DNA of 64,000 nucleotides from Delphinapterus leucas (GCF_002288925.2 NW_022098069.1:83794755-83858754), one strand, 5' to 3'. Shown: positions 10,391-21,519, counted from the stretch's first letter. Translations and numbers: made by a program. Notes: a model not told the origin generated them from the letters alone.

Positions 10391-11252
10391 GTCGAAGATG
10401 CAGTGTCTGCGTTGTACAGCATCAGGGGGCTAGTGCCCCCACCTCTGAGCCAGGCCAGTGCACGGGCTTGCAGGCACAGTGCCTGGCACACAGCGGGGAC
10501 TCTGAGAGGACCAACCTCGCCACTGTGCATCTTACCCAGGCCTAACAGTGCCATCAGACCTGAGCCTGGACCCCTACTCTGTCCTCCCGTCATCCTGGGA
10601 GGACCTGCCTTCTCCCTATTGTCAGAAAATGGGCTTGAGATGCACATTGGACGTGAGGCAGCAAGCTCAGGGGTGTCCATATCTGATCTGGGCTGCTGCA
10701 GAGCTGGCCACATCTGCGTCTGTGGCTTTCCATGGCACAGGGACATGGGCGCCCTGGTGCGGTGCCTTCACATGTAGCGCTTACGCTCAGGACGCCTCAC
10801 CAGACCCTGGGACCTGGGCCTAGACCGGGGCTGCCACTTGAATGTGAAACGCTCGGGGAGACGCCAGATGCACCCTCTTGGTGTGTGCTCCATTGACGTG
10901 AGGAGAGGCTGGGCACCCACAGCATTAGTCCTCTGGGATGGGAGGTGGGCAGGTCTTGTTGATTTTTGTTTCTGCTGTAGATTTTTGCCTGCCAGGGAGC
11001 ATTCATGGCACCCTGTGCTCCTGCATGCTTGCAAATTGAAGTCATGCCTGGGTGACACTCTCCAGGCAGGATGCACGCAGGCCGTTGGTGGGGGGACCCA
11101 GGCCTCCCTGGGAGCCCCGAGTGGGCTGTTCTCAAGGACGAGGCTGGAAGGGTCCATGGGATGAGATCAGATGTGCTGGTTTGCTTATCTTTTAAGAAAG
11201 TTCTTTTGTTGTGGTGGGGAGGCTGGCGTGGACTGAAGGAGAGTCCACTCTT
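10391..11252. other. Intron with little recognisable content
   Basis: A second short gcacagtgcctggcacacag near 10474 may be another MIR/L2 tail. Nothing else is identifiable. Confidence 0.4.
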
Positions 11253-11715
11253 CACCCATCCATCCATCCATCCACCCACCCATCTAGCCATCCATCCACC
11301 CACCCACCCATCCATCCACCCACCCACCCATCCATCCACCCACCCACCCATCCATCCACCCACCTACCCATCCACCCACCCACCCATCCACCCACCCACC
11401 CATCCACCCACCCACCCATCCACCCACCCACCCATCCACCCACCCATCCATCCACCCACCCATCCATCCACCCACCCACCCATCCATCCATCCACCCACA
11501 CACCCATCTAGCCANNNNNNNNNNNNNNNNNNNNNNNNNNNNNNNNNNNNNNNNNNNNNNNNNNNNNNNNNNNNNNNNNNNNNNNNNNNNNNNNNNNNNN
11601 NNNNNNNNNNNNNNCCCATCTACCCCCATCCACCCACCCACCCATCCACCCATCCACCCACCCACCCATCCACCCATCCATCCACTCACCCACCCACCCA
11701 TCCATCCACTCATTC
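11253..11715. repeat. CCAT/CCCA tetranucleotide-type tandem array with gap
   Basis: Alternating CATC and CACC units form a continuous array on both sides of a run of N. The units are ordered in short patterns such as catccatccacccacccacc, giving a higher-order period of roughly 20 bases in places. Because the gap lies inside it, the true length is unknown. Proline/histidine-rich frames across it are artefacts. Confidence 0.95.
11515..11614. other. Assembly gap (100 N)
   Basis: Exactly 100 N bases interrupt the tandem array. A round 100 usually marks a gap of unknown size in assemblies. Confidence 0.97.
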
Positions 11716-12874
11716 AGCCATCTGATGGGCATCTGTGTGGCTCCAACACCTGTGGGGTCCAGGTGAGCAATGATGAGGCTGATCCTGGGTGGGCAGGTTC
11801 ACGGGGAGGGCAGGGACACGGTCAGGAGACATGTTGTGATTAGATGATGCCCCCAGTCTTCTGGTATGAGCAGTGGGTGAATGGGGGTGCTGTTTCCTGA
11901 TACAGGGGAGGCCCTGGAGAGGTGGTAGACCTTAGGGGGAGCATGAAGAACCCAGGATGGGATACACTGTGTCCATTGGCCTGCAGCCTCCAGAGGTGAT
12001 GCCCAGGAGGCCCTCAGTGTGGCCAGGCCAGAGCAGGAGACAAGTCAGGGCTGGCAGCACAGAAGAGCTGTGTGTGCCCACTGCGGTTCTGATTCCATGG
12101 GGTGGGCTCTCAGGGGGCTCCCCTCAGCCTGGGCAGGCCTCTTTCCTGTTCCGGAGTTCTCTGGTCAGCCTTGGCACACTGGACGAGGCAGATGGGGTGG
12201 AGTCTGATCCCCAGCACCCCCAGCTCTCTGAGGGTAAAGCCAGGACTCCCGAACCCCGCCCGCACGGTCCCCAGGTGTCACCCCCTTCCCCAGATTGGCG
12301 CTCAGGACGTGGCCAGATGCCCTGAGATCAGTTACCAGGGGTGGGAGCCCAGGCCCGGTGGGAAGACAAACCCGATTGCGGGGGCCTGCGGGGGCTGGGA
12401 AGTAGACCTAGTGCCGCACGGGCCTTCGCTTCCAGTCAGCGATGTGCTCCATGCTCCATTTCCCCGGAACACCGAGTGTCCTCTCCTGTCCATGAGAAAA
12501 ATGGCTCAGTTGGGCCTGTCGGTATACAGAGCTTCTGTCTCAGAAAGAGTGAAACTCTCGAAACTTCAGCTAATGTGTGGAAAATGATGCCCTCTTAAAG
12601 CAAGTAGGTTGTTGCAGGAGAGAGGAGAGAAAGGGAAAAAGCCTTACTTCTCAGAAAACACGTCTCCTGGGCTCCGGCCTCTGGAACTAATAAACAGAGA
12701 GGGAAAGAGACTCTGGATTTACTCTGTCTTCTGCAGATGGTGTGGATTTTGAAACCCCGAACGCCACAACCACAAAATCAAGTAGAATGTAAAAGGGCCA
12801 TCCCGGGGGCGTCTCGGGGCCCCCACCTGTGTGTCAGGGGCTTCATCCTCTTTGGCGGGATCCCAGGGACCCCC
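11716..12874. other. Intron without recognised elements
   Basis: No exon, RNA gene or confident repeat was seen. Confidence 0.4.
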
Positions 12875-13085
12875 TGATGCACACCTACTGTGCTCTGCTC
12901 AGTGCTCTGTGTGTGCACGTGTCCGTCCATCCGGGCCGGGTGGAGTGAGAGGGACAGAGGCCGGGCTGGGGCCGGGGAGGCGAGAGCGATGGGGAATCAC
13001 CCAGGGGCACAGTGGCACCCCAAGGCAGTGACTGCAGCTGACATGTTAGAGATGAGGAAACAGAGGCTCACGGAGTGAGGTGATG
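12875..13085 (-). mobile_element. MIR SINE, minus orientation
   Basis: acacctactgtgctctgctcagtgctctg lies at the left and acatgttagagatgaggaaacagaggctcacgg at the right. These are a reversed MIR tail and core around a diverged middle. Confidence 0.5.
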
Positions 13086-14199
13086 GGGTGGCGAGCGGGA
13101 CGTGCACGTGTCTCTCGGGGCCCCACGTCACATGAATCCCCACTCTCCCGTCGCTGCAGGCCCTGGGAGGCCCTGGTGTTTGCCAGACCTGTTGCCCTCA
13201 CTTGACCCATAAATTGAAGCCTTTGGCTGGCTCTGTCTTCAGGGCAAACCAGGGTGTGTGTCCTTGGCCCAGAACCACCTTTGCTGCATCACAGAGACCT
13301 GGGAGGTGGGGGATCGCCATCCCGGGGAGCTCAGACACTTTGAGGGGCTCGGGCTTGGTCTCCAGGTCGGCCGACAGCGAGTGGGCACTGACCCCGGTCC
13401 CCTCGGTCCTACTCTTTTTCCCCCGCCCCGGATGGCTGGGGGATGAGGTGCTTGCTCAGCTGCATCGCCGGCCTGCCCAGAGGGGGACCCCGGAATGGGA
13501 AAGCTCTTTCCTCCTCACCTGTAGTGTGGACCCCGCTCCTGGCCCATCGTGGCCCCGTCTCTATATTGGACGTGGCCTCCATCGCAGTGACAGAAGCCCT
13601 GGCTGGCTCAGTACGAGGTACATAATGGATGGTGCTGTCCTCTGGATGGGAGAGCAGGTGATGGGTTTATTTCCCTCGTGCCTGAGGGCCGCCAGGGGGA
13701 CCCACGAACCCAGGCTGACCACGCCGCGCGGCACTGAAGGTCATCGACTGTGTCCTGTGCAGCCGGTGTGGGAAGGGATGCTGCCTCCGGGCTAAGTACA
13801 CTGACTCAGCGCAGACGCCATCCTAGTTTCCCACGGTATCCCCGCCCAGCATCCCCGTTAAGTGAGAGCCTGGCTTAAGGAACCTGCTTCTGATCAGCTG
13901 TTGGCCGCAGCCCGAATTTCGCCCCTCTTCCCTTCAAAGGCAAGTGCTCAGAAGAGTGGTAGATGATGCCTTTGTCCTTGTGCATGCAGGCTCTTAGGAA
14001 ACTCGAAGGACCATAGCCTGGTAAAAACGACTTAAAATTGAAAGTGATTTCCGCAGTGGGGGAAGCCCAGTCACCGCGAGGAGGCCCTGGATAAGTTAAG
14101 AGCGCCTCCAGCTTCTGGAATCTTTTTTTTGCATCGGCACCTTTGTTGAATCTTTTTCGCCATGGCTCCACCCCGTGGCTGCAAGATCAACTCCTATCC
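13086..14199. other. GC-rich intron without recognised elements
   Basis: No coding segment or confident repeat was seen. Confidence 0.4.
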
Positions 14200-14640
14200 T
14201 GACGTGTAAGCTGGCCTTCTCCAGGCCCTTATCCACAGCTGGTGCCACATCCCCGCGGGCACACGGGCAGAAGCCCAAGCGTGGTCCTCTGCACTGCCAA
14301 ATTCCTCACCCTCCACACCCCACCCACTGTGGACTCCTGCCAGCGCCCTGGGCCTCTCTCCATGTCCTCTGCCACCCCCGCCCAAGCTACCCTTCCTCTG
14401 ACCTGGCTCAGCCCAGTGACCTCCCACCATCACCCCAGCCCCCCCTAACCTGCGTCCCTCAGCTTCCAGAGCTCAGCTCTGCCCGGGCCGCCTGGCCTTC
14501 TGTTGTTCTTCGTGTGAAGCCCAAACTTCCCGCCTCCCCAGCCCGCAAGCCCGTGCCCTCTGACCAGCTGGCCATCAGAAGTGGTGATCCCTTCCAGCTC
14601 AGGCCCTTCCCCGTGTTCCTCCAGTTCAGGGTACACCCTC
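14200..14640 (+). mobile_element. Possible L2 remnant
   Basis: The C-rich segment includes cgcctggccttctgttgttcttcgtgtgaagcccaaactt, which resembles the part of L2 that precedes its 3' end. The rest is too diverged to assign. Confidence 0.35.
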
Positions 14641-14698
14641 CCCGGGCCACACCTCCCCTAAGGCAGTTAGGACAGACGACACCTCTCCATCCCCTTGC

Positions 14699-15225
14699 TA
14701 GGGCCAAATAATGACCCCCAAAGATGTCCACATCCGAATCCTCAGAACCTGTGAATATGTTACCTCTCGTGGCAAAGAGGACCGTGCAGATGTGATTAAG
14801 CTAAGAATCTTGAGATGAGGAGATTATCCTGGATTATCCCCTGGGCCCACCGTTGTCACAGTAATCCTTGTAAGAGGAGGCAGGGGGATCAGGGAAGGAG
14901 ATGTGACATTGGAAGCAGAAGGTCACAGGGTGGTAGGGGGAGTCGGGGAGAGAAGGGAGCGGAGAGACTGGAAGATGCTGCACTGCTGGCTTTAAAGATG
15001 GGAGAGGCCGAGAGGCAAGGAACGCAGGCAGCTCTAGGAGGTGGGAAAGGCTGGGAGTGGATTCTCCCCTGGAGCCTTCAGAAGGGAAGCGGCCCTGCCC
15101 ACACCTGGGCTTCAGCCCAGCGACACTGATCTGGGACTCGGACCTGGAGAACGGTAAGACAATACACCTGTGTTATTGTAGCCCTGAAGCTGTAGTAATT
15201 TACCGCAGCAACCATAAGAAACTCA
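14699..15225 (+). mobile_element. MLT1-type MaLR LTR, plus orientation
   Basis: The element reads tgacccccaaagatgtccacatccgaatcctcagaacctgtgaatatgttacc, then gtgcagatgtgattaag, gagattatcctggattatcc, gggcccacc, and ends cgcagcaaccataagaaac. This is the ordered anatomy of an MLT1-class LTR. No internal genes are present. Confidence 0.82.
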
Positions 15226-15589
15226 CGCACTACCCAGGGTCCCAGGGTCCCCAGGCTGCCAGAGACCTGAGAATACCGCGGTGTCTGAGCCCGTGGAGAG
15301 CCAGGCACCATCGGGTTCCACTGGGGTCCAGGTCGTCCCACACCCTTTTGGTCCCATTGCCATCTGGGGTGAGGGTCGAAGGGCTTCTCCTGGGAATGGA
15401 AGGAGCTTTGTAATGTGAGGGCCTGGACGGAAAACAGTGGGCAGGCGTGTGGCCGTGGATGACACCAGAGGGCGTGGTGATGCTGGCTCAGGCGGGGTGG
15501 GGCGTTGACAGCAGCCCCGGCGAGAGGAGGGTGCGGCTCCTCTACATCCCAGCAGCGGAGACGCAGGTCCTGGATCTAGGAAGGACTGG

Positions 15590-15725
15590 GACTTGGGGAT
15601 ATTTCCTGGGCCCCTCTGAGCCTTGTTGGTAGAATGGGCTTCCTCATCACAGGGTTTCTGTAAAGGTTGAACGAGGTGCTTTCCGGGGTCCCGGGCACGG
15701 GGTCGGGCACCGAGCCATTGCCGTT
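15590..15725 (+). mobile_element. MIR SINE, plus orientation
   Basis: cctctgagccttgttggtagaatgggcttcctcatcacagggtttctgtaaaggttgaacgaggtgc follows the 3' half of MIR, including the TGTGAGGATTAAATGAG-like segment. Confidence 0.5.
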
Positions 15726-15734
15726 CCGCGAGCA

Positions 15735-15870
15735 TTGCTGTGTGTGTGGATCATTATTCACCGAAGCCACACGGCAGCTGAGCCACAGGTGTCCTCCACC
15801 TGCAGGTGAGCAGCCTGCAGCTCAGAGAGATGAAGTAATTCTTCGGGGTCAGGGCAGTGTAGGAGGCGTG
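15735..15870 (-). mobile_element. MIR-like fragment, minus orientation
   Basis: cattattcaccgaagccac is followed by ctgcagctcagagagatgaagtaattcttcggggtcag. This resembles the reversed MIR core (GCTCAGAGAGGTTAAGTAACTTGCCC). The head-on arrangement with the preceding MIR suggests two independent insertions. Confidence 0.4.
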
Positions 15871-16544
15871 GAGGAGCTGGACCCCCGCCTGGGCGGGGGT
15901 TCTTACTGTGCCCTCCCTGCCACCCAGGCTCTGTGGCGGGTACAGGGCAAATCCACGGTGAGGCAGAGGGAAGCCCAGGGAAAGCGCTTTGTATGCATAT
16001 TTTCGGTATGTGCCTGTCACCCAGCTTTGGCCGTTGCATTCTATAATTCACAAAGGTACTGACCATGCCTCGCCTCCCCGCATGTACAAATACCCCCGTT
16101 TCCGGGAATCCGGCAAGTTGTGTGGTTTATCCGGTGGCTGCCCACACTAGGAGAAATTGTCAGACACGAGGGAAAATACAAATCAAGGGAACAGAGTGTC
16201 TCATGTGCGTACATGGATTTGATTAGTGAGGAGAGCGGGACAAGCCACCTCACCTCTCTCTGAACTAGACTTTGGTTGGAAATGGGGATATGAGCACCGA
16301 CCTGTGTCATTCTCTGTAGGTCTTTATGGGAAGGACTCGGGGCCGCGTTAGTGCAGTGGGAGGGAGGCCTGATTGGTCAGTGGCGTCAGGCTTGGGTGCC
16401 GAAGGGGTAGAGTGGCAGCACCCATGTCACATAGCAGCTGTCTGCACGTGACCTTTGTGGGGCCTTTTATTTCTAGTGTTTTCTGTTCTACTTGTCTTCC
16501 TTTGACAAACCAGCCACCAAATAAATACCCCCCACCATGCTGAC
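15871..16544. other. Intron without recognised elements
   Basis: No exon or confident repeat was seen. The part after 16400 is moderately AT-rich. Confidence 0.4.
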
Positions 16545-17045
16545 TCATTTGATTGCAAGTAATATGAAGTCACTCAAACAAGAAGAGTAATACATTGGCT
16601 TATGTAACTGTGAAGACCAGGGGTAGGGCTTCCTTCAGACACAGCTTGATCCGGGGCCTCTAACAGTGACAGACATCAGGAATCAGTCTGTCTCTCCCCA
16701 CCTCTCGGCTCTGCTCTCCTGAGCTTAGGCTTGAGTGTCAGGCACAGTTGGATTGTTTGGTGGAAAAGATGACCTCTGGCAGCCCCAGGCACATGTGATC
16801 CTTGGCACCATAATCTCAGAAGGAGCAGGGGTCCTTTCCCAGTAGTTTCAGCACAGATCCCAAGGAAGACTCCCATTGGCTGGGCTGGGATCATGTGACT
16901 TGTTCCTGAAGCAGTGGGTGTGGCCAGAGGGAGCTGGTGCTCTGTTTGGCCAGGTCTGGTCATGTGTTCTCTGGGGGGCAGGGTCAGCCCACCCAAGTGG
17001 AATATAGTGAAGGGAAGATGGGTCCCCAATCCAGGCAAGCAAGGT
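16545..17045. mobile_element. Old dispersed repeat, family not assigned
   Basis: Phrases such as attgcaagtaatatgaagtcactcaaac, atacattggcttatgtaactg, ccaggggtagggcttccttcag and gtctctccccacctctcggctctg recur in a known dispersed mammalian element with GCAAGTAACAGAAACCCAACTC near one end. I cannot name the family with certainty (LTR or L1 3' region are possible), so it is left unassigned. Confidence 0.45.
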
Positions 17046-17434
17046 TTTGTGAACAAGAGCAGGTGGAAGAAAGAACAGCCCATGTGTCCGCATCAACCAG
17101 CGTTTACTGACATTGCTTCTGTTGAGTTTCTTCTAACTATACTGTTAAAAAAAAAAATCATTCCTTATTTGAGGAATTTTTCTTTCAAATCTCAAACTCC
17201 CTCTTCTTGCCTCTTTTAACTCAGCAGTAAGTGTATATTTTTAGCTTGAGAGAAAGACCTCACAGCCAGCCTTGTCACAACTTGCTTTCCCGTGGAGGTG
17301 CCCTGCCCTCACAGCGTTCCAGATGTGGACCCCAGTGGGGGTGGGGGGGCTTTGTGTGAGGAGCTGCGGGGTGGGGAGGGTTCCCCATGCCAGCAGGCCC
17401 TGAACCCAGGCCAGGACCTGGGGCACTGATAATC

Positions 17435-17615
17435 TACCTGTCACTGGTCACTTCCCCTGCTCTTACTGGGGTGGGGTGAACTTGGGCAGCCACTGGCCTC
17501 TTGAGACCCTGTGTCCTCAAGGTGACATGATGCACTCTGCACAGGAAAGAAAAAATATGTCAAAGCTTATGAAAGGCCCAGCACCCGCCTGGGCATGTAG
17601 TAGGTGCTCAATTAA
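17435..17615 (+). mobile_element. MIR SINE, plus orientation
   Basis: The 3' end reads gaaaggcccagcacccgcctgggcatgtagtaggtgctcaattaacgcc. This matches the MIR end (GCCTGGCACATAGTAGGTGCTCAATAA). Confidence 0.55.
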
Positions 17616-17968
17616 CGCCTGTTCCCTCCCATGAGCACCCACAGCCCACTGTATGCACAAGGCTCGTTGTCAGGGTCCATCTCATCCATTCTCTCCAGAC
17701 CAGTGGAGGCTCCTCCTGGGCCAGCACCACGTCTTATCCAACTTTACTGCCCAGGCCCGTTCAGGACAACCACATCATGGGCCCCAGGGAACTGACTAGA
17801 GTGTACCACATCAGCTCCCAGCGCTGGGGGCATGGGGACAGGGGCATGGCATCAGGAGATGGAGTGAGCCCTAGCGTTTGTTCCCAGAGACTGGAATGAG
17901 TCCAACATAGCTCAAACACAGATCTGCTGGTGACAGGGCTGGGGGAGGGCTGGTGGTGACCGGAGACA
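17616..17968. other. Intron without confident elements
   Basis: A weak MIR/L2 resemblance exists around 17640-17760. Nothing else is recognisable. Confidence 0.35.
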
Positions 17969-17981
17969 GCCACTCCTCTTT
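17969..17981. repeat. Left target-site duplication of the L1 at 17980
   Basis: GCCACTCCTCTTT here matches GCCGCTCCTGTTT at 18407-18419 in 11 of 13 positions, immediately flanking the L1 pieces. Confidence 0.7.
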
Positions 17982-18406
17982 TTTTTTTTATTGGGGTGTA
18001 GTTGTTTTACAATGTTGTGTTTGTTTCTACTGTACAGCAAAGTGAAGTAGAGTTCCCTGTGCTACACAGCAGGTTCTCATTAGTTATCTATTTCATACTA
18101 TTAGTTAGTGTATATATGTCAATCCCAATCTCCCAATTCATCCCACCCACCCCCCTTTCCCTGCTTGGTGGTGTCCCTATGTTTGTTCTCTATGTCTGTG
18201 TCTCTATAAAGAAGATGTGGCACATATATACAATGGAATATTACTCAGCCATAAAAAGGAGCAAAATTGGGTCATTTGTAGAGACGTGGATGGATCTAGG
18301 GACTGTCATACAGAGTGAAGTAAGCCAGAAAGAGAAAAACAGATATCGTATACTAACGCATATCTTTGGAATCTAGAAAAATGGTCCAGATGAACCTGTT
18401 TGCAAG
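17980..18406 (-). mobile_element. 5'-truncated, 5'-inverted L1 (twin priming)
   Basis: 17980-18206 is the reverse complement of a cetartiodactyl L1 3' end: a T-run, attggggtgtagttgttttacaatgttgtg, and further up to tctctatgtctgtgtctct. From about 18207 the strand flips and the L1 sense sequence that normally lies just upstream follows (ataaagaagatgtggcacatatatacaatgg... to ggaatctagaaaaatgg...gtttgcaagg). The two pieces meet at positions only about ten bases apart in the parent L1, and flanking 13-bp duplications are visible. This is the standard footprint of twin-primed reverse transcription. It encodes no complete protein. Confidence 0.87.
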
Positions 18407-18419
18407 GCCGCTCCTGTTT
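18407..18419. repeat. Right target-site duplication of the L1 at 17980
   Basis: GCCGCTCCTGTTT follows the inverted 5' piece and pairs with the left copy at 17969-17981. Confidence 0.7.
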
Positions 18420-18450
18420 ACAATGCAGGGAGACAGTGTCTTTTTGTTCC

Positions 18451-18451
<1 letters not shown>

Positions 18452-18498
<47 letters not shown>
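18452..18498. repeat. (TG)n microsatellite
   Basis: About 23 uninterrupted TG units run through the interval, just 3' of the twin-primed L1. Confidence 0.98.
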
Positions 18499-18500
<2 letters not shown>

Positions 18501-18519
18501 CAGGGGGGCTCCCTGGCCC

Positions 18520-18665
18520 TGAGCAACCCTAACACTGTGCTGTGGGGAGTAAAGGCTGGAGTCAGTGGGGACCTGGGTTCCGGGCCTGCCCCCGCCTTGT
18601 CCTCCAGGGCTGCCTGCAGAGGACAGCATCTCTCTGGGCCTCAGCTTCTGCACCTGCAAAAGGAA
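18520..18665 (+). mobile_element. MIR-like fragment, plus orientation
   Basis: ctctctgggcctcagcttctgcacctgcaaaaggaatg corresponds to the MIR core CTCTGTGCCTCAGTTTCCTCATCTGTAAAATGG. Upstream homology is weak. Confidence 0.45.
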
Positions 18666-19224
18666 TGTCAGCCTCCTGCAAGTCCACGGCCCCCCAGCAC
18701 TGCAGCTTTTTGTGGCTGTGGGGCTTTGGTGGCGGTCAGCAGAAGCCAGTGCAAGCCTGCAGCAGCAGAGGGATCTTTACTGGAAAGACGTCAGATGGAA
18801 TTAGAACCACAGGAAAGTGGCCGGCAAAGGGCAGGGAGGCTGCAGGGGCAAAGAACCCAGCGTCACCCACCCCCGTGTCTCCGAGAGATCGAGGATTTGC
18901 CACTTGCGAAGGCAGAGGGGCCTTGATGGATGGTCTCCATGTGACAGTGGGAGGTGGGAGAGTCTCCCCAAATAAACGGGAGTGGGTGCCTGCGACCACA
19001 CGTCCTTTGTCCTAAGGGGGAAATAAAAGGTCCAAGTGTCCGAGCCCCTCTGTCCATCTTTCTGACGGGACCACAGGGTACGGTAAGAGACAACGTTGGT
19101 TCCAACGTGACCCTCCTGTTTGTCAGCCAGGGTGCCCTTGGACCTGTTACGTAACGCCTGGGCCTCCTGGTTCCTCTGTGACACAGACGGATGACGGCAG
19201 GCCCATGGGGGCATAGCCGCTGTG
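18666..19224. other. Intron without recognised elements
   Basis: No exon or confident repeat was seen. Confidence 0.4.
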
Positions 19225-19695
19225 CACCGTTGGGGGCTGAATAAGGTCCCCTAAAGACGCCCCCATCCTAATCCCACAACATATGAGTGTCACCGTAAAT
19301 GAGTGGGAACAGGGATTTTGCAGACGGGGTTAGGTTAAGGATATTGAGATGGGAGATTATCCTGGATTATCCAGGTGGGCCCAGTGTCATCACAAGGGTC
19401 CTTATCAGAGGGTCCGAGTGAGAGGGTGAAGACACTGCGCTGCTGGCTTGAAGACAGAGGAGGGGCCACGAGCCAAGGAATGCGGGCTCCTCGAGAAGCT
19501 GGAGAAGGAAGGAGATAGATTCTCCTCTGGGGCCTCCAGAAGGAACCAGCCTCACTGACATTTTGACACTTTGACAACTTGATTTAAGCCCCATAAGCTT
19601 CATTTCAGACGTCTGATTCCAGAACGGTAAGGTAATACATTGGGGTTGTTTACAGCCACTAAGTTGGTGACGCTGTTACAGCAGCTACAGGAAAT
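19225..19695 (+). mobile_element. MLT1-type MaLR LTR, plus orientation
   Basis: Ordered blocks are ggctgaataaggtcccctaaagacg, cctaatcccacaacatatg, ggattttgcagacgggg, gagattatcctggattatccaggtgggcc, a central variable region, and the end tttacagccactaagttggtgacgctgttacagcagc. The element is a nearly complete solo LTR. Confidence 0.85.
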
Positions 19696-20879
19696 ATCAC
19701 AGGCTCCCGGCACCCGCTGTCACCTTCCCTAGCATTTCAGTGGGAGAGATGCCCCACAGCAGGTTCCCAACCAATGTCACCTCCCTCCACCCTTTCTCCA
19801 TACGAGGGACGCCTAGAGGTGCTGTGGCCACAGAGGCTCCCACCCGTGAGGCAAGGACTGCAGACCTGAGACCCACCATCCTTGGTGCTGTCACCTTGAG
19901 AAAGTTCTAACCTTTGGCACACGCTTGTCACTCACCATCTTTGGAGGGGCCCTTCCTCCTGCAGTCTGGAGAGAGCGGTGCGCCTGCTAAATGGGGAACC
20001 GTGACCCGCACTTCCCAGGCTGCGGGCGGACATCCTTGTTCAGGTCAAAGATCTAGCGCCCTGGACCGGCAAGAGAGCCCCAGGGTGGGGACAGGGCTGC
20101 TGGGGACCAGGGGGCCACCTGCCCGGCTTCTGTCTCAGCCTTTGTTTTCTACCTGCGGTGTCTGATTCAAGGTTGAGCTTTGATAATTGCGCTAACAGGT
20201 GTAGCGACTACCAGGGACTTGGCCTCTCCTTCCTGCGACTCTGTTCCTGAAGTTTTTTGGCCACCCCCTTGATTGCTTTTAGCTCGCCATGCAAGAGATG
20301 CTGGATGGAGCTATAAAAAATGTGATTGAAATTCTTAAGGGAAAATAACTTTGCTATCGCTGGTCTGAATCTCTCAGCCCATCCTCCCCTCGTTCCTACC
20401 CTGAGAAAGGATTGCTTTTATAAATGGGATTCTTGGGCCAGAGCTCGGTGGGGCCTGTCCCTGCAGCCTGGTTTGGTGGGTACACGGTGACCCCCTACTC
20501 TGTGCGCTACCGAAAAAAATAAGGATCCTCCTAAGGCCCTGCCATGGTGAGTCTCAAAGTCCAGGAGAGCCGACAGACAAGGACACGGGCGGTCCTAACA
20601 CAGGTGGGTCATGCATGCTGGGCCAGAGGGTGGCCGAGGGCTGGGACCTGCAGAGAGGCACCAAGCAGAGACCACGGTGCCACGTAGCAGCGAAGAGCCC
20701 ACCCAAGTGGGCACAATGCCAAGGGCAGCCGTCCTCCTGTCTCGTGTCTCACGGTCGGGCTGGGTGGGCTTTGCCGCCGTGAACTTGGTGTCTGGTGTGA
20801 ATTCCCAACTCCCTCCCCCCAGACCTTGGCCGCCTCTCCGTGTGGACACAAGGCAGCCTGGTAGCCAAGCTTCTCATCA
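19696..20879. other. Intron without recognised repeats
   Basis: No repeat family is recognised. The part 20165-20420 is less GC-rich (tttgataattgcgctaac, gagctataaaaaatgtgattg) and leads toward the island at 20880. No coding segment was seen. Confidence 0.4.
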
Positions 20880-21023
20880 GATGACTTTTATGTTATTTTA
20901 AAAAATCGATCAGCACCTCCTGGGCCGGGTCCCAGTTCGTGAAAGGAGACTGTGATTAGGTATATGAATAAACTGGAATGCCACACAGATAATACCACCA
21001 CGTAATCACTCAGGTACAGGAGA

Positions 21024-21043
21024 ATAATTACACGGGTAATTAT
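21024..21043. promoter_or_regulatory. Inverted repeat ATAATTAC-4-GTAATTAT
   Basis: Two perfect 8-bp arms, each holding a TAATTA-type homeodomain core, are separated by ACGG. This geometry could fit a homeodomain dimer. The structure is seen directly; the function is inferred. Confidence 0.5.
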
Positions 21044-21158
21044 GCTCTGTAGCTGTCAGCGCTGCCCGCCCCACGGATCCTGGTGCTCTTAATGGTTGCA
21101 GGCGCCGTAACTGCTCCGCGCAGCCCATAGATATCTAAGGACACAGCCAGATAGGAAT

Positions 21159-21179
21159 TCTAATTGTCATGTAATTAGA
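21159..21179. promoter_or_regulatory. Inverted repeat TCTAATT-7-AATTAGA
   Basis: Perfect 7-bp arms flank gtcatgt. This is the second mirrored TAAT pair within 140 bp of the first. Confidence 0.5.
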
Positions 21180-21260
21180 AACCTATTAAATCGTTATTTG
21201 TCCCACATCAATTAGCCAGTGTATGTCCTCCAAAGTCCTGTGATACCTTTAGCAAAATGT

Positions 21261-21506
21261 GGCCATCTCCCTCACCGGCAAGAAATAAATACCTTTTCTC
21301 CCCTAGAGCGAGGGCCCTCGTGAGACGAGCACAGGAAGTTTCTAAGGGTCCTCAGTGGTGTGTGTGATGTTCACTGGGGTTTCTGTTCTCTGAGTTGACC
21401 AGTCGTTTTCCTGGCCTTTGCATAGAAGATAAAGATCCCCAGGAAGGAGTCTTTGCCCCCCTGGCCACCAGCACTTTCACCGAGGCATAGAGGGTGATCC
21501 TGTGCT
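21261..21506. other. Intron without recognised elements
   Basis: Nothing identifiable lies between the candidate island and the CHR-1 SINE. Confidence 0.35.
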
Positions 21507-21519
21507 AAAACCTGGCTGG

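Larger units (their letters stand above)
20880..21260. promoter_or_regulatory. Candidate conserved regulatory island with palindromic TAAT sites
   Basis: An AT-rich, non-repetitive segment stands out in GC-rich intron. It contains two perfect inverted TAAT/ATTA pairs (21024-21043 and 21159-21179) and single copies near 21211 (caattagcc) and 21186 (ctattaaatcg). Dense TAAT cores are typical binding sites of paired-class, LIM and POU homeodomain factors, and such islands inside large introns of neural genes are often enhancers. I cannot test conservation or activity here, and the segment matches no repeat family I know. Confidence 0.4.

Noticed and set aside
11071..11843. Long frames rich in His-Pro-Ser-Thr (and Gly-Trp-Met on the other strand) across the CCAT array
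   Set aside because: They are translations of a tetranucleotide-type repeat and run through the N gap. No coding meaning.
14699..15225. Endogenous retrovirus with genes
   Set aside because: Only solo MaLR LTRs are seen here and at the similar sites. No gag, pol or env-like frames adjoin them.
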